A stretch of 64,000 bases of DNA, taken from Bimuria novae-zelandiae CBS 107.79. Taxonomy: Eukaryota > Ascomycota > Dothideomycetes > Pleosporales > Didymosphaeriaceae. The number at the start of each line of letters is the position of its first letter. Within the stretch, counting starts at the first letter, position 1. Location of the stretch: the NCBI GenBank assembly GCA_010015655.1, contig ML976664.1, positions 186,001 through 250,000 on the forward strand, given 5' to 3'. The notes beneath the pieces were generated by a model. The model saw only the letters and a list, made by a program, of their open reading frames with translations, ran no database searches and had not been told where the DNA came from. Shown one piece after another: positions 1 through 10,182 of this stretch. Position numbers and translations under genes: made by a program.

Positions 1-853
1 GGTTGTTGAGGTTGGGAATCGACTCAGCGATGATCCATGCGGCGAGCCAGAATGTGAACGTGATGCCTGACCAAGAGCTTATCGAGAGAAATGTCCGCTT
101 GCCTCATATGCTCCGTGCTTCGGAACATACGCACGTAGACATACTTGGCTGCTACGTGGCCGTAAATGACTCCTGCGAGTAAGACTTGCCAGTTTGTGAG
201 ACGACCTGCGCAATCATGGTTGGTAGCCTAATCTTATAGGAGGCAGAGCGATGCCGTACGCGACCTTCCACGACGACGTTACTCGGGCTGCCCCGCGCCG
301 GGCAAGAGACTTCCTGTCCGGTGTAGTGGTACACTATTATAGCGACGGCGAGGTACATGGCTAAGTCGGTAGCTTGAAGCAAGTAGGGAGCCTTGGGGAA
401 CTCCCGGGGTCGCGGAACTCGCTGATGAAAAGTAATAACGCGACGTGTCCAACATAGGCGAAGACAATATTAGTGACACTGAGGAAGGCCGCGGAGAAGT
501 CGATGGTGGTCGTTGCTTGGAGTTACACATTAGGCTTCGGGTCCACACGCACTGCAATCATCGTCACAAAGACAGCACCACAGATCAAAACAAATGCTAC
601 GACATGTAAGTATTGTTCACCCATACTCTTGAATTATGATACAGATACTTACACCCAATACTCAGGTACGAAACTTTCTTCAGCGTCCTCGAGAGCGTAC
701 AGGTCCACAGCACAACGAAACCCACCACGCCCCAGACAATCGTACGCGTGTCATGCCCGGTGACAGAATCCATCGCTATTTTAATTATCAGAAAAAGATT
801 GTTTATCACGAAGACGAGGAAGATACTCTGCACGGCCCCGCCAATCTCGCGGC

Positions 854-861
854 CCACGGGC
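854..861. repeat. hAT target-site duplication, left copy (partner 1723-1730)
   Basis: CCACGGGC directly abuts the left end of the element. An identical copy sits at 1723-1730, immediately after the right end. Both copies belong to the permease reading frame (PGPVGRE). Confidence 0.9.
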
Positions 862-1722
862 CAGCGCTGCCAACGAATCGAACAGGATCCGAACAAGGTG
901 CTTGTTCGTTCGTTCGGCCCACATACAAATGTACGTACGTTCGAGACGACTCGAACAGGAGCGTCTTCGAACAGTACAACGAACGTTCGGCCGAACGTTC
1001 GTATATATACAACTTTCCTAATTAGGAAGGAGGTTGGTGTTGTGGTCGAGAAACTGGGTGCCGTCCACCAGCTGGATGTTTTGGCCGGCATCCTTCTTGA
1101 CAACGTGGTTGAGAAGACGTTTGCCTTGCCAGAGGCGGGTCCATACAATAGGAAAACGAGCTCCGGACGCTTTCAGCTCGCCGGGAAACTCATGCGTAGG
1201 AGCGACGGACTCCACTTCAGATGGCGAGTCATCCAAGCTCTCGAAGCTCTCCGCCATCGCCATGACAGCTGCCGTACGCGACCCGGCATGGTGATAGCCG
1301 TCAAATGCCAGCCGGGTTGACTGGGTCGACTGGGTCGACTGGGACGACTGCGAGCGGGTAACAAATTGACCCATAACAAGATACGCTCACGGCTGACGAT
1401 GGGAAACAGTGGGAGGCACGTCGACGAGAAAACTCAGAGTTTTCTTCTCCTACAAGAACGTTGCACAAGGCAATATACGACAACGCCACGCGTGGCACAA
1501 GGCCAGCAGAACAAGGTAATACTCCACCAATTAGGACAGAATCCCCATACTAAATCGATCAAACGTAGTCCCGACCAACCGAACAACCGAACAACCAAAC
1601 GTTTGGCTCTAATAATGCGTTCGTTCGAAGCTTTGTCCGACCTACCATGCCTGTTCGTTCGTTCGATCCAAAACACCAGAAAACGCCGTTCGGATCGAAC
1701 GTTCTGTTCATTGGCAGCGCTG
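862..1722. mobile_element. Non-autonomous hAT-like DNA transposon inside the permease pseudogene
   Basis: The 861-bp segment has inverted ends starting CAGCGCTGCCAA on both sides. It is flanked by a perfect 8-bp duplication, CCACGGGC, at 854-861 and 1723-1730. Removing the element and one duplication copy restores the permease reading PGPVGREIGG across the junction. An 8-bp target duplication and CAG-type ends are characteristic of hAT elements. The subterminal parts are rich in the motif TTCGTTCG, as expected of transposase-binding arrays. The middle (about 1018-1374, minus) holds an open frame of 118 codons starting at an ATG, with a QST-repeat N-terminus. I do not recognise it; it could be a transposase remnant or captured sequence. 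The element is too short to encode a full hAT transposase (usually over 600 residues). Confidence 0.85.
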
Positions 1723-2160
1723 CCACGGGCCCAGGTAATATTTCACCCACATCAGCGAGGTTATGTACCTCCAATGCCAGACAGCGCATGACACTTTCGA
1801 CGGATTCGACATTCATGTGTAGACACGCTGCTTGAACTGGCCCAGCACATACCCCGCGTACGTTACCAGAAGGCCCAGAGGATCCCCAGTGAGATGGTCT
1901 CCGCGATCATGACTATGGCACATGAGCAACCATATTCATCGTCTCAAGTCTTCCTAGATCCTACTAAGAGCAGCTTGCCTACGCTCTCGTCAGTACCTCC
2001 ACGTCGCCTTCGCACATCTTATAATCTGAACTTGACCTCCGCGCTCTCCTCGTCGCCAAACCCATCATCTTCTCCCGCTGCAAAAGGCCTCTCAAAGCTC
2101 CGGTTGTCTACCTCGCTCTTATCACACGTGGCTCTTCTGCAGTCCCACCTGACGCGTACA

Positions 2161-3211
2161 GCCGCATGCCGTGGCGTCCCGGAGGGTCTGTCGTATTACG
2201 GAAGTAAGGTACAAGTCAAACTACACAGTCCAGGGGCTGTACCGTTCGAAACACGCACAGCGCTATGAGAGAGAGAACAATCACTCCTGGGAGTGCATAT
2301 GTCGTTGCGCGCACAGGAAACGTCATTGCATACCAGACAAGACAACGCCTCCATCCGCATGCGCGACTCCATCGCACGTACGCCACATCAGACCGTCTCC
2401 GACCCTTCACACACACCGCGTAATGGCGGTCTATGTACGTAATGCGACATCCGACGAAGCTTTGCGGATCTACGCACCGAAGCTTGTCAGGCGCTAGGGA
2501 CCGTGGTATAGATGCTTGGTGCACGCCACGTTGACTGGGCACGTCGGTGGATTCCGAGGGTTCCGATGAAGGGTATTATGAGCATGCAATGTTGGTCGTG
2601 GTAGTGGCGTTACATCATGGGGAGTTGATGATCGACGGAGGATTCGGGAAGGGCGTTGAAGGAGAGAATCTATATGCGCGTACTGGCAACGCGTAGATAG
2701 CTACGCAGGCGCAGTACATAGGTATAGATTGAGGTAGGGAGTAATCTAGTCGGGGAATACGGTGTGAACTATGTACCCTAGGGTCACCACGCTACTTCTG
2801 CGTACCAATGACGGGAGGTTCAACCGGCCTTTGTCTTCCTGTCAGATTCGGGATGAACTTCCATAGGCATCGTCAGCACTAAATTGATATGAAGGGATAG
2901 GATCACTGTAGGAACAGAACACGCTGCAATTTGGCTCACACACTGGTGCTGGTATAATCAACAAACCACCCATCCGAAGAATACACCCTCTGGCAGACAA
3001 GGTACGCGCAAAACCCCAAGAATGAAAGTGAAACTCCGCCGTCATTACGTCGTTATCCACCCAACCTTTTACTCCGAAATCAAAAGCGAAAAAACCGTGA
3101 AATATTTCGACGCCACAAACGCAGCGCGCCGATACTCCGTCCGCACCATGCTCTCCGCCCTCTCAGGCTCTCTCACGAAAGCCGTTCAGGGATGAGGAGG
3201 CAAAGCGCCAT
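2161..3211. other. Intergenic, no gene recognised
   Basis: About 1 kb between the permease pseudogene and the 3' end of the ASPM-like gene. Only short open frames with no family resemblance are present. I see no RNA gene, repeat or clear promoter. Confidence 0.5.
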
Positions 3212-6200
3212 CTACCACCCACCCCTCACCCTCCTCACCTTCTCCTTGCCACCGATTCGGCCCGCAGTGACACGCCTAACCCAGCGACGGATCGCCCATC
3301 CACGAGCGAGGCTCTGGAAGAGCACGATGTCTGCCTCCAGCTCGTCTTTCCTGCCTCGTTGGATAGCCCTCCACCGCTTCTGGACCACGACAGCAGCGTT
3401 GAGTAAACTCTCTCTAGCTTGTGCCACGACCGCCGCCTCGTGCGCGATTTGCGCCTTGACGATGCGCTGACGCATGCTTTGGCGCGCGAGGTGGGCGCGG
3501 TATGCGCGCTGGATGGTGGAAGCGGCGCGATGGGTTGCGTTGAGCGGGAGGAGGCGGCTAGCGAGGAAGGACAGTGTGAGGAGCGTGAAGTCCTTCGACA
3601 GGATTGTGCTCTTGGGCGATGCGAAGAGAGCGATGAAGGACGTCGAACAGCCGGTGGCCTTGAGCTTGGCGGCGAGGTTGAGGTGTGCAAAGGTAGTATC
3701 AACGAGGCTAGCGGGAAGATACGTGTCTACGATCGCCTCAAGGACCTTGGAGTTCGCGAACGAAGTCGTGAGATTCGTGACGCGGAGGCCGTGGGTACGG
3801 GCGACGCAGCGGGCCCAGGAAAGAAGGAGGCGCGTGTGGTGCTCTAGGCCTGTGAGCTCCGCGGTGGGCTCGTCGTCTTCGGAGTCGAGATCTCGCTGTG
3901 CGTAGTTATCCCGCCTGTTGTACCACGCGTGTCGATACCGCTCAATCTCTTTCGTGAGCTGAGCCCAGCCGACCAGAGTGGCAAGGCCATGCTTGCCAAC
4001 AAGAGACCAGAGAAGGGACAAGGTGCGTTCGCGATGGCCATCGACAATATCCTCTGGAGTGATGCCACCGACGACGTTAATGGGAAGACCACGAATGCCG
4101 TCCAGAGCGGCGAGTGCGACTTGCACGTTGTAGAGCTTTTGTGCGCGGCCGATGGAGGGAAACTTGAGGTGCTGGGAAAGCACCCAGCTCTCTTTCGATT
4201 CGAAATCTACTGCGCTGGTGAGGATGTCGCCGGTCGGCATAGTAATAGTGACGATGTCATCTTGCTGGTCCTTGAGAGTGGATGGTGAGTAAAGCAGGAG
4301 CTCGACCAAGCGGGTCAGAATAACGCCGTCACGTAGATCGATGGCGATGTTATCGATCTGATAGGTATACTCCTGCAAAGGGTACTGAACATGGTCGACC
4401 TTATAGTTCAGATGTCCCAACGGGCGAGTGATATCGCCGTGCGACGGGAGGAGCATGTTCGACAGAGCATGTAATACGTCGGTAGACGTCTTGTATGGCG
4501 ACGTAGGTTGGAACAGACATCCTAAGAGCACATCGGCACTCTTCGCCTTGTCGAGCAGGTATATAAGCATCAGGCTGCGAAGCGCTGTGCGCCTCCAAGA
4601 CCAACCTTGCGAGCCGAAATCGTCGCCGTGGTCACCTCGAGCAATGCTAGCGATGCTGCCCATACCTGACTTCATGCGGACAGCGTCTTCGTTGCGGATA
4701 AGGAAAGCGTCGAGGAAGTTCTCGACGGCCCTTCGCTCAGCCCGCATCAAGCGTGAACCATCGTCTGAAGACGTGGAGCCGCTGGAAAGCCGTGACGGAA
4801 TGGTCAGTTGACGTCCGATGATCGTCTCAGCGGCCGCTCGTAGGGACGTGAGATCGTATGTCTTGACCCACAAGTTCAAGAACTTCTTGCGCAGGCCAAC
4901 ATCGTCTTTTAGTCGTAGTGTCTGAGCGAGAAGGTCCTTCGGGATGCTCAAAGCGCCACACTGCAACGAGGCTTGCAGTCGCTTGTGCATGGTAGGCATG
5001 GATGGCTCATGATATATGTCGAGCAGTCTACGTCTAAGCTGCTCTGCGGACTGCTCAGCGTTGGGATCCTTGCCGGCTGAGTCGAACATGGAGTTGACGA
5101 GTTGGCTAATCGCAATCTCCTGGTAGGTAAGCCAGTTATCCTCGTACAGCTCAGGGCGTGCCAGATCTTCCGTGAGGACCGGGTACTTCTCCTTTGGCCG
5201 TGGTGCTGGTCGTCCGACTTCGTGCATCATCGTTATCTGCATCGGTCCTCGCTCGATCTTGCGTCTCCGAAGCGCGGTAGGTGGGGATCGGTCTGTATGG
5301 AAAGGAGAGGAGGAAGACAAGGCGGTACTCGGTCGAGTGGAGGCCCTGCTCCTTATTGTGCTCGCAGACGACTTCGAAATGGTGGTCGTGCGGGTCGAAG
5401 AAGTACGTGTCGATGAAGCAACACTGCCGGCTTTTGCTTTGATGGCCTTAGCAGGCGACCCATCATAGCTGCGTTGAGATCGAAGCCGCTTCTGTGTGCT
5501 TTCGACCCTTATCCTCGACTGGGAACTGGTCTCCGATGTGGTGCTGCTGAAGTGCACCTTGGACTCCTTCAACGCAGGCTTCTTCTGTCCTCCTTTGCCG
5601 AAGTCGAAGTCAATGTGAGTGCCTTTCTTGCCCTCGACAATCCTCATGCCCGGCGGAATGTTCTCCTTACCACCACCCTGACCAAAGACATCGCCAATGA
5701 AGGCTTGGCTCGGTTGCGTCGATTGCAGAGGAGCACGCTTGGGAGGTGCTGCCAGGGACTTGCGCGGGACTTTCTTCTCCTTCTTCAGTATCGGTGCCAG
5801 GTTCTCTGCGTCTTCGTCGGAAACCGTGACCAAGTCCAAGCCAAGATCGGGCGATTGTTCGCGAGGGTTGCGCGGGTTGTGCGTCGGTTGTCCCGGGTGT
5901 ATGGTAAACACTGACGTATCATCCGAGGGAACGTAGATGGTCCTGCGCCTGGGGTCCTTCCTTGGTCCCTGCTTCCGCAGCTCCTTCTTCTCGAGCGCTT
6001 CCTCTTGTAGTAGGGCCGTCGCGTTCTCGTCATTCGCATTCCTGTCCGACAGGAGCTGCGAAACACGCCTCCTCTGCGGTTTGGAGACTGGCTGCGCCTT
6101 CATTTCGGGCGCCGGGAGATGGATCCTCTGCGCCTTGTGCGCCAGAATAGTGCTCTTCCTGTCCATGCCCACTGGCATGACAGACGCTCGGCTCCGTCGC

Positions 6201-6469
6201 TTCATGTCGACCGCGGCCTGTTCTTCCTGCGCGACGTCCTCGAAGATATCCCCGTTCGGATTGAAGGTGGTGTTGCGCATGCTACGAGCTGGTCGCCTCG
6301 GTTTCGCATTACGCAGTGCGGGCTGCAGTTCAGTTGTATACTCAATGTTGGCGGTAGTGTCGCCGTCGGTCGAGTAGGCCGGCGCGAGCATTGACATGCG
6401 GCGGTTGTCGTAGTTCGCGTACGACAGATGCGGTGCGGGGCACGGCGTGCTCTCTACGAAGCGGCGCAT
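3212..6469 (-). CDS. ASPM/Asp-like spindle protein with calponin-homology and IQ motifs
   Basis: Single-exon gene of 1085 codons. The start chosen is the ATG at 6469, which sits in a strong context (CCACCATGCGC); the frame is open further upstream but without another ATG. Order of parts: a disordered basic N-terminus beginning MRRFVESTPCPAP; a KEN box (GGKENIPP, about residues 266-272); Ser/Thr-rich stretches; an all-helical region from about residue 445; a calponin-homology domain about 690-830 (IAIDLRDGVILTRLVELL ... ALDGIRGLPINVVGGITPEDIVDG); a second CH-like unit about 870-975; then IQ motifs near 981-1003 (AASTIQRAYRAHLARQ) and 1025-1045 (AAVVVQKRWRAIQRG). This layout is that of abnormal-spindle/ASPM proteins, which focus microtubule minus ends at spindle poles and bind calmodulin through the IQ motifs. 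The fungal member is much shorter than animal ASPM because it has few IQ repeats. Confidence 0.88.
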   Translation of the reverse strand: MRRFVESTPCPAPHLSYANYDNRRMSMLAPAYSTDGDTTANIEYTTELQPALRNAKPRRPARSMRNTTFNPNGDIFEDVAQEEQAAVDMKRRSRASVMPVGMDRKSTILAHKAQRIHLPAPEMKAQPVSKPQRRRVSQLLSDRNANDENATALLQEEALEKKELRKQGPRKDPRRRTIYVPSDDTSVFTIHPGQPTHNPRNPREQSPDLGLDLVTVSDEDAENLAPILKKEKKVPRKSLAAPPKRAPLQSTQPSQAFIGDVFGQGGGKENIPPGMRIVEGKKGTHIDFDFGKGGQKKPALKESKVHFSSTTSETSSQSRIRVESTQKRLRSQRSYDGSPAKAIKAKAGSVASSTRTSSTRTTTISKSSASTIRSRASTRPSTALSSSSPFHTDRSPPTALRRRKIERGPMQITMMHEVGRPAPRPKEKYPVLTEDLARPELYEDNWLTYQEIAISQLVNSMFDSAGKDPNAEQSAEQLRRRLLDIYHEPSMPTMHKRLQASLQCGALSIPKDLLAQTLRLKDDVGLRKKFLNLWVKTYDLTSLRAAAETIIGRQLTIPSRLSSGSTSSDDGSRLMRAERRAVENFLDAFLIRNEDAVRMKSGMGSIASIARGDHGDDFGSQGWSWRRTALRSLMLIYLLDKAKSADVLLGCLFQPTSPYKTSTDVLHALSNMLLPSHGDITRPLGHLNYKVDHVQYPLQEYTYQIDNIAIDLRDGVILTRLVELLLYSPSTLKDQQDDIVTITMPTGDILTSAVDFESKESWVLSQHLKFPSIGRAQKLYNVQVALAALDGIRGLPINVVGGITPEDIVDGHRERTLSLLWSLVGKHGLATLVGWAQLTKEIERYRHAWYNRRDNYAQRDLDSEDDEPTAELTGLEHHTRLLLSWARCVARTHGLRVTNLTTSFANSKVLEAIVDTYLPASLVDTTFAHLNLAAKLKATGCSTSFIALFASPKSTILSKDFTLLTLSFLASRLLPLNATHRAASTIQRAYRAHLARQSMRQRIVKAQIAHEAAVVAQARESLLNAAVVVQKRWRAIQRGRKDELEADIVLFQSLARGWAIRRWVRRVTAGRIGGKEKVRRVRGGW

Positions 6470-7163
6470 GGTGGAGAGCGGTGGAGAGCGATTCGAGTCG
6501 GCGGAGGAGTTCTTGAAGGGCAGCGTCGTGGGCGAGAGTCGTGGGCGAGCATTTCCCGCTGCGGCGCCTAGCCGAAAGGGCACAGACGCGTCGGTGTTTG
6601 CAGGGCTGGAAGCGCGTTGCGAAGGGCAACCGCGACAGCGGCTCCACTTTTCCTGTCACCGTTGAACCTAAATGTTGTTCACCAGTGAGTGCACTGACAC
6701 TGCAGAATATATGCATGATAGAAAAATGCGAATGCTTCAGCTAAGTAAAAGGAGGAAGTAATAGGATCGCATTCTTTGGCCTAGCCCTGCTGAAATCTGC
6801 TCTACATTGCCGTGCATTCCCCAGATCCTTGCCGCAGCTGGCCGTTCCGCAGAAGATTAGGGCTAGTAGAAAACTAATACGCACTTCTTCACTGGAAGGG
6901 AACCAGAGAGTCTTACAAATGTAATTCGTTCGTTGACCACGCAACTACAGGTGTACTCAACTGTGACGCAAGCGACTAAAAACACTTCACTAAATTACCA
7001 AATGACCATCTTTTATACGCAAGAGACCATGACAAACGATGCATCGCCTTTGTATTCACCTACAGAAAAAAACAGTTCAGGGGAATCCGTGCGGACCTCT
7101 CAGTGTTGAACAGACCGCAAATGCTCCATCGCCAATTCTCCTTATCATTCCTCCGCTCCATCA
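6470..7163. other. Intergenic between the ASPM-like gene and the acidic protein gene
   Basis: About 0.7 kb holding the 5' region of the ASPM-like gene and the 3' region of the next minus-strand gene. Nothing else is recognisable. Confidence 0.5.
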
Positions 7164-8321
7164 TCAACACTTGCCCTTCTTCCGAGCGCGATTCCCTCCG
7201 CTAGTGGCCGCTCTCTTCAACACACGAACAATTGTAGCCTGAGTCTCCTCCAGCTGCTCTACCATCACAGCACCGGCGTGCATCCATTCAATCGTGTTGG
7301 TCAACATCGCGTCAACACGCTCCGCAAGTTGCCTCTCATTAATCGGAGCACTAGTGGCAACAGGTCGAGCTCCCTCGCCGTCATCATGCTCACTCTCATC
7401 ATTGCTGTCCACCACGATCGGTGCCTTTGCATCGTCTCCCTTCTTCTTCGCTTCCTTCTTGGCTTCGGCCTCCCAAGTTGTTCCGGCAAGCGGATTCACC
7501 GGCTCTTTGCCTCGGAGATTGGGGAAACTTCTGCCCTGACTCTTCGCCCCTTTCGTGCCCCTTGCTGCTGTTTTGGGTACTTGTGTTGACTCTTCTGCTG
7601 CCTGGACAGGCGGTTTGGATCCTACGCCCGACGTTGGGCTGTACCTCTCTGTACCTTTCCCTTTTCTATCACCCTTTCTCGTCGCAGTTGGCGCGTTTAT
7701 AGCTTTGTTAGCAACAAGTCTCTGCTTCTGTTGATTAGGGCTTATTTTTCCTTTCTTTTCATGCTTATCACTGAGCTCTGGCTCACCATTCTTATCCTCC
7801 TCTTCTTTATCCTCTTCCTCATCCTCAGGTTCCGCGTCGCCATCTTCCTCAATCTCGGGCTGCACCTCACCATCTCCCTCATCTCCTTTCTCTTCCACGT
7901 CGGAAAACGTCACATCTTTGGCCTTGTTGCCCTTATTAACCCCACTCACCCTCTTCATCTCCACAGTCCTCCTCTCATTATCAAGTCTCCAAATCTCCAC
8001 AGTACCCGGAGAAAACACAACCCCACCCTCAGCAGCGGGCCCGCCCGTCTCCTCTATCTCGTTCTCTCCTTCCTCTTCATTGTCGTCATCGCCACCGTAC
8101 TCTAGCGCATCTGCACCATTCGTATCAGTCTCACCTTGCTGCGCTTCTTCAAAAAATCCAATGTCCCAATCGTCCTCTTCGCTCGAGTGTCCATCGTCGC
8201 TGGAGGAACTAGTCTCGGTGTAGGAACTATCATCGCTCTCTTGGGGACTTGATGGGGCTGGGTCGGCTTGTTGGCTGGCTTTGACGCGGGCGAGTTTTAT
8301 TAGGAAAGGTTTGCGGGTCAT
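7164..8321 (-). CDS. Acidic, disordered hypothetical protein with short helical C-terminus
   Basis: Single exon, 385 residues, ATG at 8321 in a good context (GCAACCATGACC). No known domain recognised. The N-terminus has a short hydrophobic-basic stretch (KPFLIKLARVKASQ). It is followed by long Glu/Asp/Ser-rich runs (about residues 20-60 and 135-190), then Lys/Gly/Pro-rich sequence. A predicted helical end (about 325-370; ERVDAMLTNTIEWMHAGAVM) is followed by a basic tail ending RKKGKC. The composition suggests a nuclear or nucleolar protein, but that is inference. The neighbouring gene at 8759-9691 has the same orientation and the same order of parts, so the two may be an old tandem duplicate. 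Coding status is supported by a 1.2-kb uninterrupted frame. Confidence 0.65.
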   Translation of the reverse strand: MTRKPFLIKLARVKASQQADPAPSSPQESDDSSYTETSSSSDDGHSSEEDDWDIGFFEEAQQGETDTNGADALEYGGDDDNEEEGENEIEETGGPAAEGGVVFSPGTVEIWRLDNERRTVEMKRVSGVNKGNKAKDVTFSDVEEKGDEGDGEVQPEIEEDGDAEPEDEEEDKEEEDKNGEPELSDKHEKKGKISPNQQKQRLVANKAINAPTATRKGDRKGKGTERYSPTSGVGSKPPVQAAEESTQVPKTAARGTKGAKSQGRSFPNLRGKEPVNPLAGTTWEAEAKKEAKKKGDDAKAPIVVDSNDESEHDDGEGARPVATSAPINERQLAERVDAMLTNTIEWMHAGAVMVEQLEETQATIVRVLKRAATSGGNRARKKGKC

Positions 8322-8758
8322 GGTTGCAAAATCTTAAAATTGAGGAGCTCCGGTAGATGAGAGAGCGATTGGAGAGTAGAATTGGAGTTATAACACACCC
8401 ATTGTTTGCATTATACTTTGCTTAGAAAAGTTGGGCATGGAACAACTAGTAGTTGCGATTGTCACTTTCGGGTGAAATTGCGGTTGCTGTGGGACATGTG
8501 AGCATTAAAATTGGTTTGGATTTGCGAAAGCGAGTAAGATGGAATAGCAAAGGATTAAGTAACATGGAAGTGTAATGTCACAGCTGTTCGGAGCTCAAAT
8601 GCACAGATAGTGAACTTGTGCCTAGGTAGGTCTACCTAACTATCATGCCCCGCCCCAGTCCCCCGACCCATCATCAAGACTTCGCGTCAAATGCGTTCTC
8701 TTCCCAAGTTTCCCTCACAAAGGCAACCATCTCGCCTTCTCGACTTCTTCCCGACTCC

Positions 8759-9691
8759 TCACTCGCTGTCGCCATCTCTATCCTCCCTCCTCGCCTTCTT
8801 CCTAAATTCCTTCCTCGCTGCCGCTCTCTGGTCTTCCGGCCTCTTTCTTTTGCCCAATGCACGAGAAAGCACTTTTTCTGCCTCAGCGGCGTTATCGTCG
8901 TTCTCCGTCAACCCCGTGTACGCTACAAAGTCATGCCAAATCTGTACACCCTGACACATCAACGACGCTATCGAGTCTCTCATATAGATATGGTCTACTA
9001 CTTGAACCTCATCATCGCTCTGTCGCTTCTTAGACCCTTTATTCTTCGCGGCTTGCGCTTCCGCAGTTGGCTTTTCCGGCGGCGCTGCATCGTCCTCTGC
9101 ATCCAACCTTTTACCCTTCGTCCCGGCTTTCTTTCCTCTCTGATTTCCGCCCTTCTTGCCACCGCTCTTGCTTCCTGCTTGTGCCTTCTTTGGGTCACCG
9201 GGGGCGGGGGCTTTTTTCCTTGTTAACCGTCTGTTTCCGTTGCCTGTGGCGTCGGGAAGAATGTTATCAGCCGATAACTTACTGGAAGTGGGTTTATTTT
9301 GGGCATTAAAGTTTTCCGGTCCAGCTTCGTCTTCGGCAGCGTCCTCATCCTCATCCTCAGGCGAAGCCCCGACCTCACCTTCGCCTGAGGGAGGTTGTCC
9401 GTTTGGAGAAAATTGTTCGCTATGAGGAGGTATCTCGCTTCCAGGATTCCCAGAATTCTTCTCCTCTTCGGGAATTCTGTCGTCTTGAGAATCTTCAGAA
9501 ACTTCCTTCCTTGCCCTTGGCTCCTCGCTTGCATATCTGGCGGGTCGTCTGATTCCCTTTATAACGACTTTAACTATTTTACTCTTGGCCCTGTCTCCCT
9601 GATTGTTGGGAGCAGCGAGCTCCCGTTCCATTCCATCTAGTATGGAAGTGTCCATGTCAGTGTATTTGGTAAATCCCTCGTGATCAGACAT
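8759..9691 (-). CDS. Disordered hypothetical protein, possible paralogue of the gene at 7164-8321
   Basis: Single exon, 310 residues from the ATG at 9691 (MSDHEGFTKYTD...); a few codons upstream are open but lack ATG. No known domain recognised. A basic-hydrophobic patch lies near residue 40 (KIVKVVIKGIRRPARY). It is followed by Glu/Asp/Ser/Pro-rich disorder, a Lys/Gly-rich stretch (GGKKGGNQRGKKAGTKGK, about 175-195), then a short helical part around 235-280 (RDSIASLMCQGVQIWHDFVAY) and a basic tail. The order of patch, acidic disorder, basic linker and helical end resembles the downstream neighbour. A chromatin- or RNA-associated role would fit the composition but is not shown. Confidence 0.6.
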   Translation of the reverse strand: MSDHEGFTKYTDMDTSILDGMERELAAPNNQGDRAKSKIVKVVIKGIRRPARYASEEPRARKEVSEDSQDDRIPEEEKNSGNPGSEIPPHSEQFSPNGQPPSGEGEVGASPEDEDEDAAEDEAGPENFNAQNKPTSSKLSADNILPDATGNGNRRLTRKKAPAPGDPKKAQAGSKSGGKKGGNQRGKKAGTKGKRLDAEDDAAPPEKPTAEAQAAKNKGSKKRQSDDEVQVVDHIYMRDSIASLMCQGVQIWHDFVAYTGLTENDDNAAEAEKVLSRALGKRKRPEDQRAAARKEFRKKARREDRDGDSE

Positions 9692-10182
9692 CTCGAAGAA
9701 CAAGCTGCAACTTCAGCGGATGCGAATGCAGAACTTTCGGTGGTGGAGAATTCACTGACTTGAAAGCTGCCCGCGTTTTATACGCAGTGCTTGAAGTTTG
9801 CGCAGAGCTTCTGCAAGTCACATGAGGTGGCGGCTGTGACGGCTGCACAAATGGTGAAACGGTGCGTGGGCGATGATATGAGATTGTCTTGGGCAGGAGG
9901 GAAGGCCGGCAGGGCAGATGCGGTCACTCGGTGATGATCGGATGAGGTTTTCCAGGCACGCGCATGAGGGAATAGCAAACCGAAGACTGGGCGAGTCCCG
10001 TTCCCTACTCTTCAGTGGCTGAGAACCACCAACCGCACAATCGCAATACCAATCTAGCTCGAAGCAACAGTAGGTCTAATATAGACACAGTGATTATTAA
10101 GATTTCATCACAGTCCAACCGTCCCTCGCAAGTCTATATTCACATAAGAAATTATCATTCATTCCGCTTATCAATTTTTCAC

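Larger units (their letters stand above)
1..2160 (-). pseudogene. Broken amino-acid permease (AAAP / neutral amino-acid transporter family)
   Basis: Minus-strand pieces match fungal neutral amino-acid permeases of the AAAP (Aa_trans) family, which are plasma-membrane proton-coupled carriers. Read from the 5' side they are: an acidic N-terminus (about 2000-2130), the first helix ending AIVMIAETISLGIL (about 1870-1920), TYAGYVLGQFK, VHNLADVGEILPGPVG, REIGGAVQSIFLVFV (about 790-850), IVWGVVGFVVLWTCTLSRTL, FVLICGAVFVTMIAV, FSAAFLSVTNIVFAYVGHVA, and FTFWLAAWIIAESIPNLNN at the left edge. Breaks: a hAT-like insertion after the PGPVG codons; loss of about 25 residues between LGIL and VTYAGY; a one-base loss near 405-415; and a one-base gain near 85-95. 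Plausible introns remain (near 600-655 and 1770-1830). The 3' end lies outside the window. The 5' limit is approximate. I am confident of the family and of the gene being broken. Confidence 0.85.

Noticed and set aside
1366..1835. Several overlapping open frames on both strands
   Set aside because: They fall inside the hAT-like element and the permease pseudogene and have no family motifs.
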